Of a stretch of 11,709 nt of DNA, positions 5,062 to 11,709 are shown piece after piece. The stretch is taken from positions 1-11,709 of the forward strand of contig JAJRTR010000110.1 of NCBI GenBank assembly GCA_024278215.1, written 5' to 3'. Made by a program: the position numbers and the translations under genes. This stretch comes from a bacterium (GTDB lineage Bacteria > UBP15 > UBA6099 > JAJRTR01). A model generated the notes under the pieces. That model made no database searches, was not told where the DNA came from, and was given only the letters and a program-made list of their open reading frames with translations. Position 1 is the stretch's first letter; the number at the start of each line of letters is the position of its first letter.

Positions 5062-5361
5062 ATGGCGCCACCACGTGGAAGAGGTAATGATAGAGGCGGT
5101 TCAAGAGGTAATGCAAGAGGCAAGAAAAGAACCGGAAGAGGTTTTTACCGCGGCAGGTCCAGAAAAGTCTGTGAATTCTGCATCGACAAGAGACTTCCCA
5201 TCGACTACAAGAATCTCGACCTGATGAACAAGTATATAACGGACAGGGGAAAGATAAAACCCAGGCGCATGACCGGCGCATGCGCAAAACATCAGCGCAA
5301 GATCACTGTGCAGATTAAACGGGCTCGCGAAATGGCTCTGATTCCTTACACTAAGGACTGA
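5062..5361 (+). CDS. rpsR: 30S ribosomal protein S18 with Arg/Gly-rich N-terminal extension
   Basis: S18 pairs with S6 on the 30S platform. The conserved core is residues 35-99 ([45 protein letters not shown]). C37, C40, C74 and H77 are all present, indicating a zinc-binding form. Before the core are about 34 residues of Arg, Gly and Lys ([18 protein letters not shown]), longer and more repetitive than usual. ATG 5062 has AAGGAGG (5045-5051) 10 bases upstream; TTG 5056, overlapping the ssb stop, would add two residues but leave only 4 bases of spacing. It is translationally close to ssb, which ends at 5059. Confidence 0.95.
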   Translation: MAPPRGRGNDRGGSRGNARGKKRTGRGFYRGRSRKVCEFCIDKRLPIDYKNLDLMNKYITDRGKIKPRRMTGACAKHQRKITVQIKRAREMALIPYTKD

Positions 5362-5439
5362 TCGCGCAAAGTAGCGCAATCATGACGAAAACGCTGATTC
5401 GCGCTGATATGTCTCCATAACGAAAGGAGCCGGAGAAAA

Positions 5440-6135
5440 ATGAAGATTATTTTAAAAGATTACATAGAAAATGTCGGCGACCGCGACGATGTCGTAACGG
5501 TTGCGGACGGCTACGCGAGAAACTTCCTGATACCGAAAGGGTTCGCCGTGCGTGCAACTTCATCGGAAATGAAGCAGCTTGCCCATCGACGGACATTTGA
5601 AGAACGCAGGCAGAAACGCCTCGACGAAAAGCTTGCAAAGCAGATGGACACAATCCGGGATTCTGAAATAGAAATGCATGCACATGCAAGTTCCGAGGGC
5701 AAACTTTACGGTTCGATCGCCCAGCGCCATATCGCCGGGGCGCTCACCGAGAAGTTCGGCGTCGAGGTAGACAGACGTCGTGTGAAGATGGAATCCCCTA
5801 TCAAGATGGTTGGCGAATATCAGGTTGTTGTGGATATGGGAAAAGAGCGCACGGTCAATGTCAAGGTAATCGTATCGAGCGGCGGCGGCCCCATCCAGGA
5901 CCCCGACGACAAACCCGCCGAAGTGAAAGAGGAAGTCGTCCCGGCGACCCCGGCGGAAGTTGAAACCGAGGTTGCACCCGAACCTGAACCGGAGGCCGAA
6001 GCACCGGCTGAAGAAACAGGTGAGGCTGGCGCCGAAACCGGGGAAGAAGCCCCTGCCGAAGAGGCGGACGAAGTGATGTCCGTAGAAGCGGATTCGGCAG
6101 ATGAAAAAGAGGCAGACGAAAAAAAAGAAATGTAA
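5440..6135 (+). CDS. rplI: 50S ribosomal protein L9 with acidic C-terminal tail
   Basis: L9 binds 23S rRNA through its N-terminal domain and extends outward from the L1 stalk base. Residues 1-148 are a full L9: MKIILKDYIENVGDRDDVVTV, then DGYARNFLIPKGFA, the long connecting helix (about 43-75), and the C-terminal domain through ERTVNVKVIV. After Gly-rich SSGGG comes an unusual tail of about 80 residues, almost wholly Glu, Ala, Pro, Asp and Val, ending ADEKKEM. Standard L9 stops near residue 148. The start ATG 5440 has GGAG-type sequence just before it. The 78-base gap after rpsR has only a small GCGC hairpin. It is the last gene of the ribosomal cluster. Confidence 0.95.
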   Translation: MKIILKDYIENVGDRDDVVTVADGYARNFLIPKGFAVRATSSEMKQLAHRRTFEERRQKRLDEKLAKQMDTIRDSEIEMHAHASSEGKLYGSIAQRHIAGALTEKFGVEVDRRRVKMESPIKMVGEYQVVVDMGKERTVNVKVIVSSGGGPIQDPDDKPAEVKEEVVPATPAEVETEVAPEPEPEAEAPAEETGEAGAETGEEAPAEEADEVMSVEADSADEKEADEKKEM

Positions 6136-6262
6136 TTGTCGGCAGGCGGCGTTCCATAACAGCCCGGAGAGTTGCGATTTCACAATATCTTGCTTTCGCC
6201 GAGATTATTTACAGGTATCATCGAGCCGTTTCACATGAGCGTAGATGAGCGCTTTGCAGCAT

Positions 6263-6266
6263 GGAG
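6263..6266 (+). promoter_or_regulatory. Ribosome binding site deciding the start of the small unknown gene
   Basis: GGAG at 6263-6266 is 7 bases before ATG 6274. The other in-frame candidates, TTG 6172 and ATG 6235, lack a comparably placed purine-rich site except a weak GGAG close to 6172, so 6274 is preferred. Confidence 0.45.
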
Positions 6267-6273
6267 ATTGGTT

Positions 6274-6594
6274 ATGAACACAACGTCGGTGGAACAGAAT
6301 GCTATGGAACTTGCACAGACGCATGCCGAGGGTGAAGGTGATATTTTAGAAATATACATGGCGATTTCTGAAAATGAGATACGTCTTATAGAAGTTGCGG
6401 AAACAGTTGGAACGACTCACGAAGTTCTGCCTTTTCAGTTCGACCCTCAACCTGCAGAGGGGCTGTTCTTTCCTATATCAATTGTAATGGTGAGTGTTGA
6501 AGAAATGGAAAAGATTATGAATGGAACCCTGCCTCTCCCGGATGGGTGGGGAGTGCCCGACCGTCTTCAACTGATTTTCAGGCGGGAAAGATAA
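6274..6594 (+). CDS. Small acidic protein of unknown function, partner of HEPN protein
   Basis: A 106-residue protein from ATG 6274 (an in-frame TTG at 6172 would give 140). I do not recognise a named family. Visible features are an acidic N-terminal helix (MNTTSVEQNAMELAQTHAEG), a strand-like ILEIYMAISENEIRLIEVAE (24-43), a hydrophobic PISIVMVSVEEME stretch (67-79), then LPLPDGWG (86-93) and a basic end IFRRER. There are no membrane segments or signal peptide. It ends one base before the HEPN gene, so the two are almost certainly cotranslated. In similar two-gene units the small protein can be an antitoxin, but the nucleotidyltransferase motif of MntA-type antitoxins (GSxxxG...D) is absent. 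Function is therefore open. Confidence 0.6.
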   Translation: MNTTSVEQNAMELAQTHAEGEGDILEIYMAISENEIRLIEVAETVGTTHEVLPFQFDPQPAEGLFFPISIVMVSVEEMEKIMNGTLPLPDGWGVPDRLQLIFRRER

Positions 6595-6595
6595 G

Positions 6596-7096
6596 ATGTC
6601 TTATGATCGTGAGTGGGCAGAAGCATATCTGAAACAAGCAGAGGAGGATTTGAAAGCTGCAAAGATACTTCAACTCGCAGCGCCCTCGGTTTTTTGTATG
6701 TTAATGCAGATGACATTCGAAAAGGCTGCAAAAGCGATCTTGCTCAGGAAAAAGGAACTACAACTTGAGACGGCTGTAAAATCACACTCAGCCGCATCCA
6801 GGCTTATTAGAATACTCAAAGAACATCGCAAGTTTTTGCCCTTGACCGACAACGGTAAGCATTACTTGTGGAAAGATGTTCTTCCGATAGTTGTAGAACT
6901 CGAACGCGCTCAACCTTCACTTGCGAAGAAGGGGATGCCGATTCTCGAATATCCATGGGAAGACAAACAGGGAAACGTATTATGTCCGGCAAGTAGCTTT
7001 CCGATGAACGCCCGCCTGTCAGGTGCCAGGACAACAGCACCGAGATTACTGAAGTTTGCAACCCTTCTCCTATCAGATATTAAACGATTTCTTTGA
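6596..7096 (+). CDS. HEPN-domain protein, possible RNase toxin-like
   Basis: A 166-residue protein with a HEPN-type all-helical domain: helix 1 WAEAYLKQAEEDLKAAKILQL (residues 7-27) and helix 2 SVFCMLMQMTFEKAAKAILLRKKE (31-54) match the family pattern of a DL-x2-A helix followed by FEKA-x-KA. An R-x4-H motif, RILKEH, is at R72-H77; this is the kind of motif used by HEPN ribonucleases, but it lies earlier than usual and just after helix 2, so catalysis is uncertain. The C-terminal half (EYPWEDKQGNVLCPAS, then TTAPRLLKFATLLLSDI) is not a standard HEPN part I can name. It starts 1 base after the upstream gene. Base composition is more AT-rich than the neighbours. A non-catalytic HEPN role is the alternative. 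Confidence 0.7.
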   Translation: MSYDREWAEAYLKQAEEDLKAAKILQLAAPSVFCMLMQMTFEKAAKAILLRKKELQLETAVKSHSAASRLIRILKEHRKFLPLTDNGKHYLWKDVLPIVVELERAQPSLAKKGMPILEYPWEDKQGNVLCPASSFPMNARLSGARTTAPRLLKFATLLLSDIKRFL

Positions 7097-7274
7097 AAGA
7101 TTATTCTTTTCCGGAAAAATCTTGTTATCACTTTCTCTTGTACTGAATCATGGATAAAATGTGATAAATAGTCTTTTACCGATAGCCCGCATCTTTCACC
7201 TTTGCGGAACAGGTTGATTCAAACACAATCGGCTCACTCGGCAGACAAGCAGATAAAGAGAAGGAAGTACACTA

Positions 7275-8669
7275 ATGGCAGAAGCAATAGGGAAAACGCA
7301 TATTCCGCCGCAGAGCATCGAGGCAGAACAATCCGTTCTCGGGGCGATGATGCTCGACCGCAACCAGATAGCCGTGGCCACGGAGTTTCTCAGATCAGAC
7401 TATTTCTATAAAGAAGCCCACGCGATTATCTATGAAGCGATCGAGGAAGTGTTTAAAAAGAATGAGCCTGTGGATATTGTAACGGTGCGTGAGCACCTGG
7501 ATAAAACGGGCAATCTCGAAAAAGTCGGTGGCGGTGCGTATCTTACGACGATTCTGGACATGGTGCCTTCGCCCGAGTATGCCGAGCACTACGGGAAAAT
7601 CATCGAGAGCAAGTATATGCTGCGCCAGCTTATAAACGCTTCCAACCGCATCGCGGCGGATGCTTATGAGTGGGAAGGCGAAGTCCCGGACCTCGTGTCC
7701 GACGCCGCGAAGATAATCCACGACATCGGCGGAGACCGCAGCAGCCGCGAGATTATTCCGATGAAGGCTGCCGTCAAGGACGCCCTGAAGACGCTACAGG
7801 ACCGTTTCGAGAACCGCGGTAAAATGGAAGGCGTGTCGTCCGGTTTCAAAGGCATAGATACGTACACGACGGGTTTTAAGCCCGGCGAACTTATCATTCT
7901 CGCGGCGCGGCCCGGCATGGGGAAAACGAGTCTGGCCCTGAATATATGCGAGGAGGTCGCGTTGAGGGAGAAGAAGTCGGTCGGTTTCTTCAGTCTCGAA
8001 ATGTCGGCGGAACAGCTTGTGCTGCGCATGGTGTGTTCGCTGGGCGAGATCGACGCGACCAAAATTAAAAAGGGATTCCTGATAGATAAAGATTGGGAGA
8101 AACTCGGCAAGGCGTTCGACGCGCTGAAGAATGCGCCGGTTTCGCTTGTGGATTCAAGTTCGTTGTCCGGCACTCAACTGCGTGCCAAGGCGCTGAGAAT
8201 GGATCAGGATTCGGAAATCGGGCTGGACTTTTTAGTCATCGACTACCTCCAGCTCATGACTGCGTCCGGGCGGCGGCCCGACAGCAGGGTGCAGGAAATA
8301 TCCGACATCACCCGCCAGCTCAAGCTGCTAGCTCGTGAACTGAATATCCCCATTCTCTGCCTCTCACAGCTTTCGCGACAGACGGAGGCCCAGCGCGGCA
8401 CCAAAAAACCGCAGCTTTCGCACCTGCGCGATTCCGGCAGTATCGAGCAGGACGCGGATATTGTGATGTTCATCTATCGCCCCGATTATTATGAGGATGA
8501 TAAGAAAAACGAGAATGGCGGCGCGGATGTCGCGGAAGAAGAAAGCGATTACGTCGAGGCCGAAGTGCGCATCGCAAAAAACAGGAACGGCCCGACCGGC
8601 ACGGCGAAGATGACATTTATGAAATATTACACACGCTTCTATGACGCGGCTCTTGAGGATGATTATTGA
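7275..8669 (+). CDS. dnaB: Replicative DNA helicase DnaB
   Basis: A 464-residue hexameric 5'-3' helicase that unwinds DNA at the replication fork. The N-terminal primase-interacting domain covers about residues 1-125 (PPQSIEAEQSVLGAMMLD, VDIVTVREHL). After a linker, the RecA-like domain has Walker A ARPGMGKTS (211-219), VGFFSLEMSAEQLVLR (236-251), Walker B FLVIDYLQLM (319-328), LCLSQLSRQTE (361-371) and the arginine-finger segment LSHLRDSGSIEQDADIV (381-397). Length is normal and there is no intein. The start ATG 7275 has AAGGAAG a few bases upstream. The 178-base gap before it holds a palindrome (TTTTCCGGAAAA, 7107-7118) and a TTATCAC/GTGATAA pair (7125-7131, 7161-7167) of unknown role. I find no convincing promoter there. 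Confidence 0.97.
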   Translation: MAEAIGKTHIPPQSIEAEQSVLGAMMLDRNQIAVATEFLRSDYFYKEAHAIIYEAIEEVFKKNEPVDIVTVREHLDKTGNLEKVGGGAYLTTILDMVPSPEYAEHYGKIIESKYMLRQLINASNRIAADAYEWEGEVPDLVSDAAKIIHDIGGDRSSREIIPMKAAVKDALKTLQDRFENRGKMEGVSSGFKGIDTYTTGFKPGELIILAARPGMGKTSLALNICEEVALREKKSVGFFSLEMSAEQLVLRMVCSLGEIDATKIKKGFLIDKDWEKLGKAFDALKNAPVSLVDSSSLSGTQLRAKALRMDQDSEIGLDFLVIDYLQLMTASGRRPDSRVQEISDITRQLKLLARELNIPILCLSQLSRQTEAQRGTKKPQLSHLRDSGSIEQDADIVMFIYRPDYYEDDKKNENGGADVAEEESDYVEAEVRIAKNRNGPTGTAKMTFMKYYTRFYDAALEDDY

Positions 8670-8706
8670 AAAAAGAATGGTGAATGAAAACACAAACCTG
8701 AATCGT

Positions 8707-8726
8707 TCCCACTGTCCCCAGTGGGA
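8707..8726 (+). other. Perfect hairpin between dnaB and purD
   Basis: TCCCACTG (8707-8714) and CAGTGGGA (8719-8726) pair exactly around the tetraloop TCCC. No T tract follows, so it is not a classic intrinsic terminator. It may be a Rho-associated end of dnaB, a processing site, or part of the purD leader. Confidence 0.45.
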
Positions 8727-8777
8727 TGCGTGGACTGAATGCTCCAGTGTTCACAATATCAAAGGAGACACAAAGAT

Positions 8778-10052
8778 ATGAAAGTTCTGGTAGTAGGCGG
8801 AGGCGGAAGAGAACACACGCTGTGCTGGAAACTGGCACAGAGCGAAGAAGTCGAAAAAGTTTACTGCGCACCGGGCAACGCCGGTATCGCACGGGACGCC
8901 GAATGTGTACCGATCAGGGCCGACGACATCCCCGCACTTCTGGAATTTGCGCGCGGAAATAATATCGAGCTGACCGTCGCCGGGCCGGAACTACCGCTAA
9001 CACTCGGCATTGCAGACGCTTTCCGCGAAGCGGGGCTGCGCATTTTCGGTCCGGTGAAGGCGGCTGCGGCACTCGAGGGCAGCAAAGTTTTCGCTAAGGA
9101 ATTCATGCGTGAAATGAGTATACCGACAGCCGACTTCGCTGTTTTCGACGATCTCGACAGTGCTGTCGCGCATCTCGACACAATTGATTTCCCGACTGTT
9201 GTCAAGGCGGATGGCCTCGCGGCAGGCAAGGGCGTGCTGGTTGCAAAAGATAAAACGGAAGCCGCGGAGTTTCTGCGGTTGACGATGTCGGATAAGAAGT
9301 TCGGCGACGCCGGCGCGCGTGTTCTGATCGAGGACTGTCTCGCAGGTGAAGAATGCTCGATACTTGCGCTCGCCGACGGCAGGGACATGATCGTGCTCAC
9401 TCCCTCGCAGGACCACAAGAGAGCCTACGACAACGACGAAGGACTGAACACCGGTGGTATGGGCGCGTATTCGCCCATTTCGATTGTCGGTGATTCGGAC
9501 ATTGAAAAGATAAAAGAATTAGTGCTTCAGCCTGTGGTGGACGGCATGAACAAAAAGGGAAGCCCGTTCGTTGGAGTTATATACGCCGGTCTGATGCTGA
9601 CGGAAAACGGGCCGATGGTGCTCGAGTATAACGTGCGGTTCGGCGATCCCGAGTGTCAGGCGGTGATCCCGCTGATCGAGGGCGACTTCGCGCGTATGCT
9701 GGCGCTTGCCGCCGACGGGCGGATCGGCGAGGTGGACTGGAAACCCGCGTCGCGCTCCGCGCTATGTGTCGTTATGGCATCCGGCGGATACCCCGGCAGC
9801 TACGCGAAAGGCGAACCCATCAGCGGACTCGCTGCGGCGGGCGACATGGACGATGTGGTTGTCTTCCACGCCGGAACCGCCGAAAAGGACGGCAGGATAG
9901 TGACCGCCGGCGGCCGTGTGCTGGGGGTTACGGCACTCGCTGACGACCTCGCCGCCGCGCAGCAGCTCGCCTACGAAGCTGTCGGTAAAATCTCCTGGAA
10001 AGATGTCCACTACAGGAAGGACATAGGAAAGCGAGACCTCGAAAGAAGCTGA
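8778..10052 (+). CDS. purD: Phosphoribosylamine-glycine ligase (GAR synthetase)
   Basis: Catalyses the second step of purine synthesis in the cytoplasm: 5-phosphoribosylamine, glycine and ATP give glycinamide ribonucleotide. The 424 residues match the family. Seen: MKVLVVGGGGREHTLCWKLA and VYCAPGNAG at the N-terminus, AGPELPLTLGIADAF (68-82), the ATP-grasp loop VVKADGLAAGKGVLVAKDK (141-159), DCLAGEECSILALADG (186-201), and PSQDHKRAYDNDEGLNTGGMGAYSP (209-233), then VLEYNVRFGDPECQ, all expected. ATG 8778 is chosen for AGGAGA at 8763-8768; an upstream in-frame start at 8739 would add residues absent from the family. Other pur genes are not adjacent. Glycine, its substrate, may come from the serine pathway encoded next door. 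Confidence 0.96.
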   Translation: MKVLVVGGGGREHTLCWKLAQSEEVEKVYCAPGNAGIARDAECVPIRADDIPALLEFARGNNIELTVAGPELPLTLGIADAFREAGLRIFGPVKAAAALEGSKVFAKEFMREMSIPTADFAVFDDLDSAVAHLDTIDFPTVVKADGLAAGKGVLVAKDKTEAAEFLRLTMSDKKFGDAGARVLIEDCLAGEECSILALADGRDMIVLTPSQDHKRAYDNDEGLNTGGMGAYSPISIVGDSDIEKIKELVLQPVVDGMNKKGSPFVGVIYAGLMLTENGPMVLEYNVRFGDPECQAVIPLIEGDFARMLALAADGRIGEVDWKPASRSALCVVMASGGYPGSYAKGEPISGLAAAGDMDDVVVFHAGTAEKDGRIVTAGGRVLGVTALADDLAAAQQLAYEAVGKISWKDVHYRKDIGKRDLERS

Positions 10053-10182
10053 GTTCGCATTTTATCCCTGCGCAATATGGAAGAAGAAGCCGGAATGTAT
10101 TACAATGTTGGGGTTTTGCTCCGTGTATGGTGCTAACTATGCAGAAAGCAAACACCAGCAGGAGAGTAAGGAGAAAGTCGAT

Positions 10183-11322
10183 ATGAAAAAAGAATTGCTC
10201 ATGACGCCGGGACCTTCGCAGGTACCGCACGAGGTGGCTGCCGCGGGTGCTGTGCCGATCATGCACCACCGAAGTGGTGAATTCAAGGAGATATACGGAA
10301 AACTAACTGAAGACATGAAAAAAGTCTTCGGCACAAAAGGGGATGTCTTCATCATCGGCAGCTCGGGCACGGGCGCGATGGAGGCTTGCGTGGTGAACAC
10401 GCTGTCGCCGGGCGACAAGGTAATCGTCGGCATAACCGGCAAGTTCGGCGAACGCTGGCAGAAACTCTGCGAAACTTACGGGATGAACGTAGTCGAAATA
10501 ACAAAGGAATGGGGCGACATTGTCACAGCCGCCGACGTGCACCGCGCGCTGGACGAAAACCCCGACGCGAAGGCGGTCTTCGTCACATATAGTGAAACAT
10601 CCACGGGAGTGAGAACACCTATTGAAGAGATCGGCCCGGTGGTCGACAAAACCGGCGCGCTCTGCATAGTAGACGCGGTAAGCGCGCTGGGCGGCATGGA
10701 AATGAAAATGGACGAGTGGAAGCTCGACCTCGTCGCCGCGGGCTCGCAGAAAGCGCTCATGCTCGCGCCCGGCATCGCTTTTCTCGGGGTGCGCGGCGAA
10801 AAAGTGTGGAAAGCCTGTGAACGCTCCACTATAAAAAAGTTTTACCTCGACATGAAGTTGTACAAAAAGGCGGTCGAGAAAAAAAGTTACACGCCGTTCA
10901 CAACATCCGTTTCGCTCTGTCTCAGCCTGCGGGCCGCGCTCGATATGCTGTTCGACGAAGGCCTTGAAAACGTGTACGCGCGGCACAGCAAGCTCGCCGC
11001 GGCGGGTCGCGCCGCCGTCACCGCGCTCGGGCTCGAACTCTTCGCGAAGTTCCCTTCGGAAATCGAAACAGTGTTCAAAGTGCCCGACGGCATCGACGGT
11101 CTGGAACTCCTGCGTATAGCGAGAGAACACTACGGAGTGCGCGTCGCCGGCGGGCAGCAGCCATATAAAGGTAAAATAGTGCGCATTGCACACATGGGCT
11201 ATTGCACGGGGCAGGACCTGATACAGGCAGTCGCCGCAATCGAGATGGCGCTTGTGGAACTGGGCGCGAAAATAGAACCCGGCTCAGGCGTGCGGGCGGT
11301 TCAGGAGGAGTTGCTGAAATGA
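10183..11322 (+). CDS. Class V PLP-dependent aminotransferase (alanine-glyoxylate / serine-pyruvate type)
   Basis: A 379-residue fold-type I aminotransferase. It opens with LLMTPGPSQVPHEV and IMHHRSGEF, the substrate loop of the alanine-glyoxylate aminotransferase group. SSGTGAMEACV (60-70) binds the PLP phosphate, SETSTG is at 137-142, IVDAVSALGG holds Asp164, and the PLP lysine is Lys190 in AAGSQKALMLAPG. The end, VRVAGGQQPYKGKIVRIAHMGYC, is also typical. ATG 10183 has TAAGGAGA (10167-10174) 8 bases ahead; upstream in-frame codons are AT-rich leader. The stop overlaps the serA start by 4 bases (ATGA). That coupling suggests it acts as the phosphohydroxypyruvate or glyoxylate transaminase of serine/glycine synthesis, standing in for SerC. 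Substrate is not provable from sequence alone. Confidence 0.9.
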   Translation: MKKELLMTPGPSQVPHEVAAAGAVPIMHHRSGEFKEIYGKLTEDMKKVFGTKGDVFIIGSSGTGAMEACVVNTLSPGDKVIVGITGKFGERWQKLCETYGMNVVEITKEWGDIVTAADVHRALDENPDAKAVFVTYSETSTGVRTPIEEIGPVVDKTGALCIVDAVSALGGMEMKMDEWKLDLVAAGSQKALMLAPGIAFLGVRGEKVWKACERSTIKKFYLDMKLYKKAVEKKSYTPFTTSVSLCLSLRAALDMLFDEGLENVYARHSKLAAAGRAAVTALGLELFAKFPSEIETVFKVPDGIDGLELLRIAREHYGVRVAGGQQPYKGKIVRIAHMGYCTGQDLIQAVAAIEMALVELGAKIEPGSGVRAVQEELLK

Positions 11323-11709
11323 AACCGAAAGTACTTATTGCGGACAAGCTTTCCGACGCCGGTATAGACATACTCAAGCAGAAATGCACCGTGACCGTAA
11401 AGACCGGCATGAAGGAATCCGAACTGATAAAGGAAATCCCGAAGTATAACGCGATGGTAGTGCGCAGCGGCACGAAGGTCACGAAGAAAGTGATCAAAGC
11501 CGCAAGGAAGCTGGAGATAGTGGCGCGCGCGGGCGTCGGCGTCGACAACATCGACATACCGGCGGCAACTGAAGCGGGCATACTTGTGGTCAATTCGCCG
11601 ACAGGCAACATTCTTGCCGCCGCCGAACTCGCCGTAGGCCACCTGTTTGCGCTTGCCAGGCATATCCCGCACGCGGACAGGTCGATGCACGAAGGGCGCT
11701 GGGACCGCA
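11319..11709 (+). CDS. serA: D-3-phosphoglycerate dehydrogenase, 5' part (runs off the window)
   Basis: SerA oxidises 3-phosphoglycerate to 3-phosphohydroxypyruvate with NAD+, the first committed step of serine synthesis. Only 130 codons are in the window. MKPKVLIADKLSDAGIDILKQ and YNAMVVRSGTKVTKKVI are the N-terminal substrate-domain start. IVARAGVGVDNIDIPAATEAGILVVNSPTGN (residues 67-97) carries the conserved Arg-Ala-Gly substrate loop (R70). ELAVGHLFALARHIPHAD follows, leading to the NAD domain. The NAD Gly-rich motif and catalytic Glu/His lie beyond the edge, as would any ACT domain. AGGAGG (11303-11308) sits 10 bases before ATG 11319, inside the aminotransferase gene, so the two are translationally coupled. 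Confidence 0.93.
   Translation, partial: MKPKVLIADKLSDAGIDILKQKCTVTVKTGMKESELIKEIPKYNAMVVRSGTKVTKKVIKAARKLEIVARAGVGVDNIDIPAATEAGILVVNSPTGNILAAAELAVGHLFALARHIPHADRSMHEGRWDR

Noticed and set aside
7122-7170. Promoter for dnaB in the 178-base gap
   Set aside because: TTGTTA, TTGTAC, TAAAAT and TAAAT hexamers occur, but no pair has a spacer between 15 and 19 bases with acceptable matches.
8707-8726. Rho-independent terminator of dnaB
   Set aside because: The stem is perfect but no T-rich tract follows, so the standard criterion fails.
10303-11193. 296-codon minus-strand frame opposite the aminotransferase
   Set aside because: It is a shadow of a GC-rich gene with clear PLP-enzyme motifs on the + strand; rich in His and Phe as expected for an antisense frame.

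Overview
The window is a mostly forward-strand bacterial chromosome segment. It carries the end of an information-processing neighbourhood: tsaB-rimI, a thioredoxin, then rpsF-ssb-rpsR-rplI, then dnaB, purD, a class V aminotransferase and the 5' part of serA. All convincing genes are on the + strand. Coding DNA is moderately GC-rich and starts are mixed (ATG, GTG, TTG) with strong Shine-Dalgarno sequences. S18 keeps a zinc-type Cys/His set. The S6-SSB-S18-L9-DnaB-PurD order is widespread, so it does not identify the phylum. A deep-branching non-proteobacterial lineage (for example Armatimonadota-like or Firmicutes-like) would fit, but that is a guess.

Layout. Positions 1-274 are a non-coding leader with a hairpin element, a 12-bp inverted repeat and a likely promoter, followed by a family-4 glycosyltransferase (275-1528). 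Positions 1529-1934 are a gene-poor stretch holding a 143-bp terminal-inverted-repeat element and a cluster of hairpins. tsaB (TTG start at 1935) and rimI (GTG start at 2647) form a tRNA-modification/N-acetylation pair. Positions 3187-3619 are a second gene-poor stretch with a promoter, a strong 19-bp inverted-repeat structure and a second 143-bp element that ends just before the ribosome binding site of a thioredoxin gene. From 3987 a good promoter leads directly into a bulged helical rpsF leader that overlaps the rpsF ribosome binding site, then the S6-SSB-S18-L9 operon (4100-6135). A two-gene unit (an unknown small protein plus a HEPN-domain protein, 6274-7096) lies between rplI and dnaB. 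dnaB, purD, the aminotransferase and serA (running off the right edge) follow.

How the genes relate. S6, S18 and L9 are ribosomal proteins; SSB and DnaB are replication proteins. PurD is in purine synthesis. The aminotransferase and SerA overlap by 4 bases and probably provide serine or glycine from 3-phosphoglycerate, and glycine is the substrate of PurD. The most unusual content is non-coding: two diverged copies of an identical-length 143-bp inverted-repeat element in opposite orientations, other hairpin-rich repeats beside them, and a candidate S6:S18 autoregulatory leader whose expected CCG box reads CCA/ACC. The HEPN pair is the only obvious accessory, possibly toxin-antitoxin-like, module.
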